NCBI GenBank assembly: GCA_023653785.1
Contig: JAMKCH010088071.1
Span: 35,162-99,161 of the forward strand
Direction: 5' to 3'
DNA from: Ophioderma brevispina
Lineage: Eukaryota; Echinodermata; Ophiuroidea; Amphilepidida; Ophiodermatidae
Length of the DNA stretch: 64,000 bases
Shown: positions 21,697 to 31,454 of the stretch, piece by piece
How positions within the stretch are numbered: the stretch's first letter is position 1
Layout of the letters: the number at the start of each line of letters is the position of its first letter
Notes under the pieces: model-generated
What the model was told of the DNA's origin: nothing
What the model saw: the letters and a program-made list of their open reading frames with translations, nothing else
Database searches by the model: none
Made by a program: the position numbers and the translations under genes

Positions 21697-22441
21697 GGGA
21701 GTTTTTCCGTACCTGACCCATCTGACACCCTTTGTATTCTGGACACCTTATGAATTCGGAACCTTACGGAATGAGCATGTGCTTTATTTCGTAAAGGTTG
21801 CCAAATTCATAGTGTGTCTAAAAAAGTGTCCAGATCGGCCATATCCATATCCATACCCAGGGCTTAAATCACTCACGATGGAGGAACCCTCCCTAGAATG
21901 TTTCCCCAAACCCATCTCTTGGCCCATTCTTGTCCAAATTGGACAAAGTTGTTTTGTCCAATTCGTCTCTCCATCTGGTTTTTGGACGTCCCTGGATTCT
22001 GGTCCATTCCTCTGGGGGTCCACTCCTGTCCTCTGATGTCCCCTTTATCTGCAGTTTAGCACGTGGGTGCCGCCCGTTTATGGTGGCACTCCTAATGCCT
22101 TCTGATGCCAAGCATGATTCGCTCCATTTTCCTCTGTGCAACTGCAGGCATCACCATCGTGGCGTTATTTCCCCAAAAAAAAGCCCACGTTTTACTGCCG
22201 TATGTTATAACAGAAGATGTATTCATTGAACACCTTCTCTTTACTCATACTTCTTATTTTTCACGATGTTTTCCACTTTTGCAAATGCTGCCCAGCCTAG
22301 TCCAATTCTCCGTCTGATCTCAGGCAGTAAATCATCATCACGCATCACTGTCTTCCCAAGGTAGATGTTGCTGTTGTCCTTTCATGACTTCCCGTCTACA
22401 GGTTACTCTTGGGCCAATGGGCCAGGTTTACGGAAACTCCC
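21697..22441. mobile_element. MITE copy 3, interrupted by a LINE fragment
   Basis: Left end GGGAGTTTTTCCGTACCTGACC, right end GGCCAGGTTTACGGAAACTCCC, flanked by a perfect 9-base duplication GCATTTTTC (21688-21696 and 22442-22450). The left part (to about 21835) contains the GAATTCGGAACC/AAGGTTGCCAAATTCAT inverted interior of copies 1 and 2. The right part resumes near 22405. The intervening 0.55 kb is a minus-strand LINE remnant, giving a total of 745 bases instead of about 170-190. Confidence 0.85.
21850..22400 (-). mobile_element. RTE-like LINE 3' fragment nested in MITE copy 3
   Basis: Read on the minus strand, pieces in shifting frames give a region resembling RRIGLGWAAFAKVENI near 22300, a YIFCYNIRQ-type strand near 22220, and the typical C-terminal GRPKTRWRDELDK near 21970. 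These correspond to the thumb and C-terminus of the reverse transcriptase of RTE-like non-LTR elements. Frameshifts and stops make it inactive. Its ends were not resolved to the base. Confidence 0.7.
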
Positions 22442-22772
22442 GCATTTTTCACCTGGGTCCCCAAAGATCGTCTTGGACTCAAAACGTTTTAGCCACAAAC
22501 TTACCCATTCTGGTTTTGTAACTTTTTGCATCATCACATTGCGAGCGTCCTACATTGATCTTACATTAGCAAGTGGAATAACCTGTTACCGCGTTTGTTA
22601 ATTACATTTGAAGGACCTGAAACAGACGATAGGGTGTTGGCATTTCAATTTAAACATCGCTCACAGAAAGGTTGCGAATTTGGCAAAGTAAACAAATTTG
22701 GGGCAAAATTGCAGAATAGGCAGAACAACATATACCTGACAAAGAGGAGAAGAAGCCAATCCATTATTTAAG

Positions 22773-22981
22773 CAGTGGCGTAACCAGACCTTTGTAAATG
22801 GGGGGGGGGGGGGGCAGAATGGGTTCCAATCATTTTTTGAAGGGGGCTAATTTTGGGTCCTTCTCCATAGACACTGTACAAAAGGTCCGTTCCTTTTGGG
22901 GGGGGGGCTGGCGGGGGGGGGCAAGGTTCCGTTGGGGGGGGGCTTGCGTCCCCCCGATGCCCCCCTGCTGGTTACGCACTG
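22773..22981. mobile_element. Short DNA element with CAGTGGCGTAACCAG inverted ends
   Basis: Left CAGTGGCGTAACCAG and right CTGGTTACGCACTG are near-perfect inverted repeats around a G-run-rich interior of about 180 bases. CAGTGGCGTA-type ends are frequent in non-autonomous DNA transposons. The flanks TATTTAAG and ATTAGTTG do not form a convincing duplication, so the superfamily is left open. Confidence 0.65.
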
Positions 22982-23739
22982 ATTAGTTGATGTGACTCAG
23001 CCCAGAGCGTACGGCCATGAACATTATTGCATATCGTCATTTTGGATTTTTGAATAATTTTCCTGCAGTTGTGGATTTCGAACCAAAGACCCTTTTTCTT
23101 CAATTTTTAGAATCTTGCAAAAGAGGGTGGGGTGGGGGGTGGGGTGGAGGTACATAGGACGCCACATTTTGTTTTTCGTACGCTATTCTTTAACGTTAAT
23201 TCTTTTTGCCCAAAATTTATGAATTGCCTAAATATCAGCTTCACATATTTTGGTGGAAAAAATCCATGGCGTTATTATGCTTACTCACATAATTAGCCTT
23301 TGGCGGCGCTATTCAAAATTGCTTTGCCCTGAAATCGTACTGGAGTATCTTTTTTAAAAATTTTGAGCAATGTAAATGTATTTGTACTCTATTATGAGCC
23401 CAATTTATAGAAAAAGTCCCATTTGGTAAAGTGTTTTTTTTTTTCTTTTGCTGAGAGAATTGGGTGCGCACGCAAAAACCAGTTTTGGACCGCCCTTTTG
23501 CATCGGTACAACCGATTTTTTCCATTGTTTCCCTGTTATGTGGTCGTGTTGATGTACTCCATTAATAACCAGAGTTTGGTAAAAAATCCACCGGCATGAT
23601 GTTTTTTTTTGGGGGGGGTCCATGGGACCCATCTTAGACACAACGGGAGTGCAACAATACCTTATGCCACTTAAGTGATAAATGAACCGATCTTTCATAG
23701 CAACATGACGATGTCTTTAAAGTCTTACGTAATTTTTTT

Positions 23740-24740
23740 TACAGTTATCTCTCATATTCCTAACGTCCCTAACTATATTTAATGGGGGACATGGCGTCAT
23801 TTTGCTATTCGAGAGATCAAATTGGTAGTTCTAGATGTCTGATCTCAGCAACTTTCATGATTATTTTCCTTTTTATTTGGTGAAAATCGGACATTTCGTT
23901 CGAATGTTATGGTTGATCGGAATTGAACAGCATCACACAGAGAAAGACGATTTCTTTGTTTCGTATTGTTTTTCAAGCAGCTACATTTACTTTGTTTTTC
24001 ATTGTTTTTCAGCAGTAATATTGAAGAGTAATATTTAATATAATTAACCAAAATAAATTTTTTTAGGGTAAAAAAGTGCATTGACAATTGGGTGTAATTA
24101 AAAACTATAGTATTATTAATAGAATGATAAATTTAAAATTAAAAACAAAATGCAATAATTTGTACATACTATATCCTATGAGAGTTCATTGATTTTTTAT
24201 GCCACCATCAGCAAAATGGCGAGAAGTTTTGAACGGTTGGCTCATTGCAACACGGAATATAATTTTGGTAAACGCTCTCAGAGGATCACAGATCCTGGCC
24301 TTAGTAATTGTTTAAGAAACAAACTAGGTTCAAATAACTTTCTATTTTTGAGATAAATGGGGGGGGGGGGCAAATTGTCATTTTGAATTTCTGATTTTCT
24401 TGGTGCCGTGACCTTTGACCTCTGCTAATTAGCATACCGGAGGTCGATGTGATCCGAGACAAATATACTTGAAAAAAGCTCATCATACCGAACTTTTTGG
24501 TATATCACTTGCTTGTATTCAAAGAAACTATGTGTTGTGATTGCAATAATCATAATATTGTATGAAAATGACGCCATGTCCCCCCTTAAATGCACTTTTG
24601 AAAAAATCACGGAGCGGACGCTTGCCTTGGTTTAGTGGGAAATTGGCCCTAGATCTAACAAGAAAAAATAGCGCTACCTCTTTTTTTCCCTCTGGGTACG
24701 TTAGGGATATAGTACAAGTTAAATTTTTGTCTTGAACAAA
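23740..24740. repeat. Dispersed inverted words around 0.8 kb of AT-rich sequence
   Basis: GGGGGACATGGCGTCATTTT near 23782 recurs inverted as AAAATGACGCCATGTCCCCC near 24564. Further out, CCTAACGTCCCTAACTATA near 23758 is matched by an inverted TACGTTAGGGATATAGTA near 24697. This suggests a non-autonomous DNA element with stepped inverted ends. A portion near 24636-24700 (a CCCTAGATCTAACAAG word followed by GCGCTACCTC) recurs near 61487-61545. Confidence 0.45.
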
Positions 24741-24884
24741 GGTTAACATTTTTTAAAAAGTGATCGAGCCACCTATATGTACAGTACACGAAACCGTGGG
24801 CAGCAGATCAGTAGAGTGATTCTTGACTATAATCACTGAGGACACGATTGGCTCCCTAAGTATTGGCTGGTGTGATGGCTCTTC

Positions 24885-25262
24885 TTTGTCAGGATTTACC
24901 CAGCTGAGTAAGCTGATCCCTGGCCGCGTGTATCTACGATACGGACGCTCCTATCATGACTCTCTTTGAGGCTGGGGACGGATTGGGAACAGTTAGTTCT
25001 TATTCGAAACTGGCTGCGATATACATGTACAGATGTGAATCTCTGTACATGGGTCCGACAGCTTAACGTCCCCTCCGAAGTACGGGATGCTTTCAGGATT
25101 CATTTGCCCAATTAAAAGTGAAACCATGGAGAAGAGCGGTATTCTGTTTTTAATCAATAGCTGGTATACAGATCAAATCCAGAATTGAGTACCCGGATAA
25201 ATCCCAGCAAGTGTCCCTACCGGCATTCGAACCCGGGATTTTTGGTAAATTTCCTCCAAGTT
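24885..25262 (-). mobile_element. Long tRNA-headed SINE-like element, copy 1 (head truncated)
   Basis: Shares long blocks with 54205-54645 in the same orientation: GGCCGCGTGTAT.(C/T)ATGATACG, GAGGCTGGGG.CGGATTGGGAAC, CAGATCAAATCCAGAAT, GTACCCG.ATAAATCCCAG. The minus-strand head contains CCGGGTTCGAATGCCG, a pol III B-box-like word. The A-box part is missing where the element joins a LINE tail at about 25255. Confidence 0.65.
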
Positions 25263-25512
25263 CCTAGGACGCGTATATGTGCTGGGGACATGGCCTTCTC
25301 AGTGGCTGGTCCCAAATTCTGGAATAATCTTTCCATTCACATCCGTAGTGCTCCAACAGTTGATTAATTCAAATCTCTGCTCAAAACTTATTTGTTTCAT
25401 AATTATTATTGTTAGGTTTGCTTTCTTTTGTCTTGCGTCTTCTCTATTTTTATTTATGCCCTTTGTATCCTGTGGAAAAGGTACTTTATAAATGTTTGTT
25501 ATTATTATTATC
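25255..25512 (+). mobile_element. CR1/L2-like LINE 3' end
   Basis: The plus strand encodes GDMAFSVAGPKFWNNLS followed by IHIRSAPTVD, the classic C-terminal tail of CR1/L2-type reverse transcriptases. A 3' region follows and ends in GGTACTTTATAAATG and a TTATTATTATTA tail. It abuts the acceptor of the mucin-like exon, so only about 10 bases separate the tail from the 25522-25523 AG. Confidence 0.75.
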
Positions 25513-25523
25513 TTCAACTGCAG

Positions 25524-25667
25524 CAACTCCTACACCGTATGTAACTGAGAAATCCACCACAGCAGCTAGTACCACTGAACAGAGCACAACGGAACAAAGT
25601 ACTACTGATCGAAGTACTACTGTTTTCAGTACAACAGAAGAGTCGACAACCGCAATGGCAACCACAG
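25524..25667 (+). CDS. Internal exon encoding a Ser/Thr-rich mucin-like linker
   Basis: A 144-base exon (48 codons) after CTTCAACTGCAG and before GTAATT, phase 1 on both sides. The product starts ATPTPYVTEKSTT and repeats the short unit (A/E)STTEQ/STTDR several times, ending ATTG. The Thr/Ser/Glu-rich content fits an O-glycosylated spacer between folded modules. The polypyrimidine tract is poor because the ATT tail of a LINE lies immediately upstream. It sits between decayed LDLa and intact LDLa exons of the same strand and phase. The main alternative is a chance low-complexity frame; matching phase and length argue against that. Confidence 0.6.
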
Positions 25668-25679
25668 GTAATTATTTCT

Positions 25680-26150
25680 TTTGATCAAATTGAATCGGAA
25701 TCGTTCACACTTTCTGATCGGTGATCATATTGAATCAGATTCTCAAACCAGTTTTTCTTTCAGTTCAAATTTAATAGCCAGAACAAGATAAGCCGGCGAA
25801 CTGAACAACAAAACTTGAACGAGGCTTGATCTCGTAAGAGATGCTCAGTTTCAATGTAAATAAATAGAACGTTGAAGAACTACACAGCTGCTCCGCCAAA
25901 GCTTTGGACATGTGCACCCCTTAAGTCTTTTCAATAGTAACCTCAATAATTGACGGCTTGAATAAAGAAATGGCTAATTCATTGAATATTATAATTGCAG
26001 AATAAAAGTATGATTTGTAAGCGGGGTAAGAAAAGAGTGACAGAGTTAGTAGGCCTAGTTTGCAGGTTAACATAATAAACCGTGACCTTGAAGATGAGGC
26101 TTTTGGGTAGTGTGCCGAAAAAGCACACTACTAAAAACACAATAGACAGA
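25680..26150. other. Intronic stretch without recognised features
   Basis: No exon or element ends were recognised. A small hairpin (AGTGTGC...GCACACT) lies near 26108-26128. Confidence 0.5.
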
Positions 26151-26169
26151 TGGAGGGTGGTACTCTGCA

Positions 26170-26855
26170 TCATGGGGCGCCCTAATCCATGACACCGGAG
26201 GGCTCTCTATTCACGACACTCTCACATCTCTACCGAACCTCGAGCTCTGGGGAAAGACCAATCTAGATTTAAACCAGCTATGCAATCACCAGCAATCCAC
26301 CCTATTCCATATCTTGAATGACTGCAAGCACACACTGACAATGGAAGATATAACTGGAGACAGTTATCAAACACTCAAGGCATTACCCGGGATCTGGTGC
26401 TTTTCAATGAAGAAGTTGAAGTCTTCTAAGTGCCACCAACAAAGAAATGGTCCGACCATAAAAATTCCAGGCCAAGGAGCAAAAAGCATATAAAAAAACC
26501 TCTGCTACCAAGTGACACACCATCGCTAATTCAGAGCCAAGCCATGAGTTTCTTGTGGACGAAAAAGAAACACAACCATATCCTATTCTTTTAACATATT
26601 TTGGAGACTGCGAAACAAGCAGACATTATATTTTCATGAGAATTCGCCAAAATAAAAATAGTTTGGAGCTCTCGATACCTATTAAGCAGAATCGTATCAA
26701 TGTCAAAGGAAAAACAAGTGCAAGTACAGCGAACTTGAAGCCGAATGGAAGAAGAGCTCATATGGACCACTCACTTCTTTCGATTTCCAATTGGAATAGG
26801 AAGCCGGTGCTTCTAAAACACGTCCCTGCCAAAATGCTTATAAGCACTCTTAAGT
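26170..26855 (+). mobile_element. Fragment of a LINE of the restriction-like endonuclease type, copy 1
   Basis: Near 26281-26325 the plus strand encodes CNHQQSTLFHILNDC, resembling the Cys/His knuckle of reverse transcriptases that carry a C-terminal PD-(D/E)xK endonuclease (R2/R4/HERO-like). Downstream, in shifting frames, come HEFLVDEKETQPYPI near 26550, ELSIPIKQN near 26670 (the position of the catalytic E...LTVP strand in this family) and a PIGIGSRCF-like run near 26790. Stops are frequent. The same segment recurs at 31455-32107. Family assignment rests on motif resemblance only. Confidence 0.5.
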
Positions 26856-26859
26856 AGTC

Positions 26860-27636
26860 TTATATAGCAAAGACTACCCTGAGAGAAAACTATGCAGTTT
26901 GGCAAAACACACTCCAAAGCTTCCCAGGGATGTCCTTAGTATCAACAGACGCAATTTAAGTTACATAGAAATTAAAGGCATTATCAGTGATTTGCTCAAG
27001 CAGACATTTAAAAAAAATCATGAAAATCAGGTTTTTGCATGTTCGTAACAAATTTAGGTATCCTAACATAACTCCACAAGTTATAGGACCAAAAGCAACC
27101 TAATAAGGTCAAAATCGGATATTTTAGTCATCACTGTCCATACGAACACTTACTACAACGCGTAATTGAGTGGAGATTCATATCTTGGACACTGATGTTT
27201 TCTTCCTTTTCTATCAATTTTTCGCTTGGAAAAAATAACTTATGAGAAGTCTACAGACTTATTTTCAATTTGAAGCTATTCCTGCAAATTTAAAATATTT
27301 TGACTTTTTCGGGTGAATCACTGATAGTGTCTTTAATGGAGCGTCACATTTGTATAGTTCTTCTGTTTTCTTCCTCGTTTCCATATTTTTACCTTTAAGA
27401 TAATATTTTTGATTGTTTTTATGTTTTTGGGAATCACTAACAGTGGCTTTAATTCATATTTTGATTGGTTTTACATTTCATGTACATTTCGTATCATAAA
27501 CTGTTTAGTTCGGTCCAGAGGCGTCAAATCCATTTCGCAGCTGAGGGACATTTATAACCGAAATAAGCTTAAATAAATAAATAATATGAAAAATTAAGAA
27601 TAGACGATAACAATGGCATTGTCCGTGACGTTTTAG
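26860..27636. other. Intronic stretch without recognised features
   Basis: AT-rich, with no exon and no clear repeat end. Confidence 0.5.
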
Positions 27637-27858
27637 AAGCTCCATGTCCTGAGAACCAGACTCGATGTGACAGTGGTGAATGTATACTAAGTGAATGGTT
27701 CTGTGATGGTTACGCCGATTGCCCGGACAGAAGTGACGAGCTTTACTGTTGTCCTGACACGACGTTTAACTGCGCTAATGGGAGATGTATTGATTGGGGC
27801 CAATGGTGCGATGGCAACAATGACTGTAGGGATAACAGTGACGAAGATGAATGTGCAG
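27637..27858 (+). CDS. LDLa exon, two repeats (cassette A, exon 1)
   Basis: A 222-base exon (74 codons), acceptor GACGTTTTAG, donor GTATTT, phase 1 on both sides. It encodes two complete LDL-receptor class A repeats of six cysteines each. Repeat 1 runs from APCPENQTRCDSGECIL to DCPDRSDELYC, and repeat 2 from CPDTTFNCANGRC to DCRDNSDEDEC. Both keep the acidic Ca2+-binding signature (W-x-C-D-G...D-C-x-D-x-S-D-E). LDLa modules bind ligands or fold around calcium in extracellular receptors, proteases and matrix proteins. A frame-shifted counterpart lies at 59468 in cassette C; no counterpart was found in cassette B. Confidence 0.9.
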
Positions 27859-29025
27859 GTATTTTATCAATCTGGATTTTGAAAGACTTAACAGTTCCTT
27901 ATATCAAGGGATCTGCAAGTACCTCGAGGTACCCTGAAGTAAACCTTAGGTATTTTTGGGTAACATATAGTCCACTTTGTATAAGGGTACTAAACTTTGA
28001 CAAGATTTTACTAAACAGAAGATCAACAATCTTACAGTGTTAAAAGCACCAAAAAGTGACGGAATATCATGTTTGGTGCACTGTTAAAAATGTTCCTAAT
28101 TTAAACAGACTCTACCTTTTAAATTACGGTAAACCCCAATTAAATAATCTTCACGCTTACCTATACCTAACATAAAATTACAATTTGGAACAGAAAAATG
28201 TAATAAACAGTGGCTAAAAAATAATACTACACTTTTTTAAAAACGTAGTTATTTATACCGCTGACCTTATTATAGAATGTGCTGCGATACTTGTTTTTAC
28301 TGTAAGAATACGACTATGAAAATCGTTTTACCTATAAATGTGTTAAATAACGTCCGTACGTCATTCAAAATGCAACATTTTATTTTCCCTATCATTAAAA
28401 AAAAAAAGTTTAAAAAACTCTTTTCCTGCTTTTTGTATTATATTAGTTTTAATTTGAAAAAGTAAGTACACACACAATTTGTAACCGTGATGTAATCTGT
28501 TCTTAAAAATATCATGTTAATATATCTGTTAATAAGTTAATTACTGAGGGTCCTTGGTATCCAAAGACCTTATCCACTTTAATTATGGGCTTCCCAGGTA
28601 AAACTAAAGCAAATAAACCACAAAATTTCAAAACAAAACTAAGCAGCAATACAAAGAACAACACAAGCAAAAAATAGGCCTAAAGTAAGCCATCGCTTTT
28701 TCAGAAACTTAGCTGTACGTGAAATACCAATTGATTTCCTTCAAAAGTTGAAAATTCCCTGAAAGAGGGTCGTTTCTTTCTCCATTTTCACTGTCTGATT
28801 TGACTGTATATAAGTATGGCTGTATTGATATAATATTTACTCAATGCAAGTTTCAGAACTTACTCTGCAATAGTATTTCAGTTAGCCATTAAACCATGAG
28901 CTACGAATCTCCTGTCGTATTCTTACAAAATTAAAATTACGTGGCTCGGACGTATTCAGATATTGCCTTTAATAAAGTTATACTCTTGAGTTATTAAGCA
29001 CATATTGTTTTTTCGTTAATTTCAG
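27859..29025. other. Intron between LDLa exons of cassette A
   Basis: AT-rich. The first 100 bases resemble the sequence after 59698 in cassette C (shared ATCAA.CTGGA and TATCAAG.GATCTG words), showing that the duplication included the intron. No other feature was recognised. Confidence 0.6.
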
Positions 29026-29133
29026 ATTGTGCTGAGGATGAATACAGATGTCGAACTAATATTTGCATACCTAGTTACTATCGATGTGATTATATTACTG
29101 ATTGTGAAGACAACAGCGATGAAATTGATGAAT
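29026..29133 (+). CDS. LDLa exon, one repeat (cassette A, exon 2)
   Basis: A 108-base exon (36 codons) after TTCGTTAATTTCAG and before GTGAGA, phase 1 on both sides. It encodes one LDLa repeat from CAEDEYRCRTNICIP to DCEDNSDEIDE. The sixth cysteine is completed across the junction, because the last base T plus GC of the next exon gives TGC. The calcium-site residues D-C-x-D-x-S-D-E are intact. Near-identical exons are at 50479 (intact) and 60787 (decayed). Confidence 0.9.
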
Positions 29134-29569
29134 GTGAGATATTATCTAGGATTAAAAGACCCAGTGAGGGACATTCTCAGTCAAGAGTGGCCAAGCCTAA
29201 TTGAAAGTGGAACGACCCCAGAATAAAGATATGTAGAGCAATAGAAATAACCGCAACTTCGGTTTGATTATAACAAACTATGATGTGGGCCGGCAATGGG
29301 TGGTGCCATAGCGCTACCGTTTTACCGTTATTCATACAACAAAATTCACATAAAATCGTAAAGTGGAGTTGACTCTCCAACCTCTTTTGGAATGAGAAAA
29401 TATCGTTTGATTACACATTACGAGTTTCTGTCAAGGTTTCATGATTACGCCATAGTGTGGACATTCCCATCTTCCTTGTCAATGATCCGGGTGGTTCTTT
29501 GGTGATTTCTTCATTTGGCTGATATATTTTAAAAATATTCATCTGCGATTAAATTTGGTTTTATTGTAG

Positions 29570-29935
29570 GCGTTTGCAACACAGAAACTGAGTTCGCTTG
29601 CGTTGGCGGCGGGTGTGTTAATGCCACGTGGGTATGTGACGGGGAACCAGACTGTTACGATGGAAGCGATGAGGAAGGAAACTGCACTTGCGCAGAAAAT
29701 CAGTTTACCTGTGTGGATAACTCATTGTGTGTACCTGATTATTATACGTGTGATTATTTCTATGACTGTGCTGACTACAGTGATGAAATTTTGGAATGCA
29801 TCTGCGACTCGTCTTACGAATTCGAGTGTGACGGTGGAGGATGCATCAATGGCACGTGGGTTTGTGATGGTGAAGAAGACTGCTACGATGGAAGTGATGA
29901 AAGCAGATGTGGAACAACCGAGACACCAATAACCG
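29570..29935 (+). CDS. LDLa exon, three repeats (cassette A, exon 3)
   Basis: A 366-base exon (122 codons) after GGTTTTATTGTAG and before GTAAGT, phase 1 on both sides. It encodes three LDLa repeats: [17 protein letters not shown] to [28 protein letters not shown] to [12 protein letters not shown], and [17 protein letters not shown] to [11 protein letters not shown], then a short GTTETPITG linker. Each has six cysteines and an acidic calcium motif. Repeats 1 and 3 have possible N-glycosylation sites (NAT, NGT). It is closely related to the exon at 50898 (about ten residue differences) and to a broken copy at 61873. Confidence 0.93.
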
Positions 29936-30271
29936 GTAAGTCTTTTGAATACCATAGCAAAAGATCTTGTCGTTATTTTGTTGTTGGTCTTAACAATAAT
30001 ATAGCAGCGTTATACCTACAAGGTTTTAGATCACTCTAATTAGACATTTACATTTTAGGTCCCTTGTCAAAGAATATTGGCTAATTGCTTTTCAAATGGT
30101 TTGTTGTTCACGATTAAGGAACCAATATTGCATGCAGACATAACATATCAAACTTTACCATGTTTAATTGATATTAATCTTTGTTGGATAATTTCACAGG
30201 ACCACGATATTTACAAATTAGAATGAGTAATATGAACAGCCCTTTTAACGTCCTAAACACGTTATCAATAG

Positions 30272-30417
30272 CCATGTGTCCATCTGGGCAGTTTTTGTGC
30301 GATGATGGAATATGTCTCCAAAAGAAGTGGGCATGTGATGGCGTTGGCGATTGCAGTAATGTCGAGGAGAAATATTATGCGCTCCTTGTCCTTCCGGTTC
30401 ATTTGCACGAATGGCAA
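30272..30417 (+). pseudogene. Decayed LDLa exon (cassette A, exon 4)
   Basis: After TTATCAATAG the frame reads MCPSGQFLCDDGICLQ then WACDGVGDC, clearly the first LDLa repeat of the two-repeat exons at 51561 and 62641. It then loses bases around the acidic motif, shifts frame and stops at 30418. Homology ends abruptly near 30417, in the middle of the second repeat, and no splice donor follows. The preceding intron shares a TAATATGAACAGCCCTTTT word with B and C. Confidence 0.8.
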
Positions 30418-30419
30418 TG

Positions 30420-31454
30420 AAGGGTGCTGATTCAGAATATGGGGCCAACCTCTGGGAAATGTTGGGAAATTGTCAAAATGGAGAGGGGTTAAATTAGTAC
30501 AGGGTAAATTTGAAATCAAGTCAAATTGTGTGTGAATACACACCTTGGTCTCGTTAAGGATTAAAGGAAGGGTTTTCTAGTTTCCGACCTTTTGTTAAAC
30601 AGGTACAGTCTATTAAGGTTCAAAGTCATCCTGAAAAAAAAAAAGTTACCAAGTGTTCCGATTTTGTTGAAACTGGTGTCAAATTGTTTCTCATGCCTTA
30701 CAATGTTTGGCATTTGGTTGCATAATTATTGGGAAAATGTAACAAGGGTCTATATGGTCTATAGGGGTCACTAAAATTGACCTCAAAATTGTATACAGAG
30801 CTATTACCCAAAGAATTAAAATGGATTTTCTGCTTCAGTATGCCCAGAGCAATATTTGGCACCAGTTTTTAAAAAAGTCTAAGCATTAGATAATGTTTGC
30901 CCCAGGATGACCTTGAACCTTATCAGGGCTGTAGTCGTGTAATTAAAGGTCGGAACCGAGACAAACTATAATTTTTTAATCCTTAAAATTAGACAAATAC
31001 ATTGGTGTACATTTAAACTCAATTTAATTTGATTTCAAAATTTACTCATGTACTAATGTTACCCCCTTAATTTACAATGTTCCCCACATTTCCCAGAGGT
31101 TGGACCCAAATATTCTGATTCGGCACCCTTCTATCTATTAAAACATCTTCAAACTTTCTTCCCCAAACTTCGAGAATGGAAATCTAATTAATAACGCTAC
31201 TAAATTATGGAAATTGTGCTCGCTGAATATTTCGGTGGTATACGTTAATGCTTATGTGGCCTTGACGTTCGAAGAGTGATGTACATAATAGAAAAATCAG
31301 TAACCAATTACAATATTAACACCTCTAGGAGCTCATACAAAATTAGACCGGTATTTTATACACGCTTCTTATGGTACAAAATACAAATTGTTACACTCTA
31401 AAATTAGTATTTATGTAAAGGGCTTCTGAAGGGTACTATGAGAGTACTCATAAA
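30420..31454. other. Intronic stretch without recognised features
   Basis: Words near 30430-30500 (CCAACCTCTGGGAAATGT) recur inverted near 31082-31110 (CCACATTTCCCAGAGGTTGG), together with ATTCTGATTC/GATTCAGAAT. This suggests a 0.7-kb inverted-repeat element that truncated the decayed LDLa exon at its left end. The interior shows no coding. Confidence 0.5.

Noticed and set aside
22773..22981. Assigning the CAGTGGCGTA element to hAT
   Set aside because: The 8 bases on either side do not match, so the diagnostic duplication is missing.
29603..29932. Second plus-strand frame over the LDLa exon beginning [10 protein letters not shown]
   Set aside because: Alternate frame of the same exon without LDLa motifs; the splice phases fit the LDLa frame only.
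29722..29955. Antisense open frames opposite the three-repeat LDLa exons (also 51050-51343)
   Set aside because: They are shadows of the plus-strand LDLa coding sequence, whose cysteine spacing and calcium motifs settle the strand.
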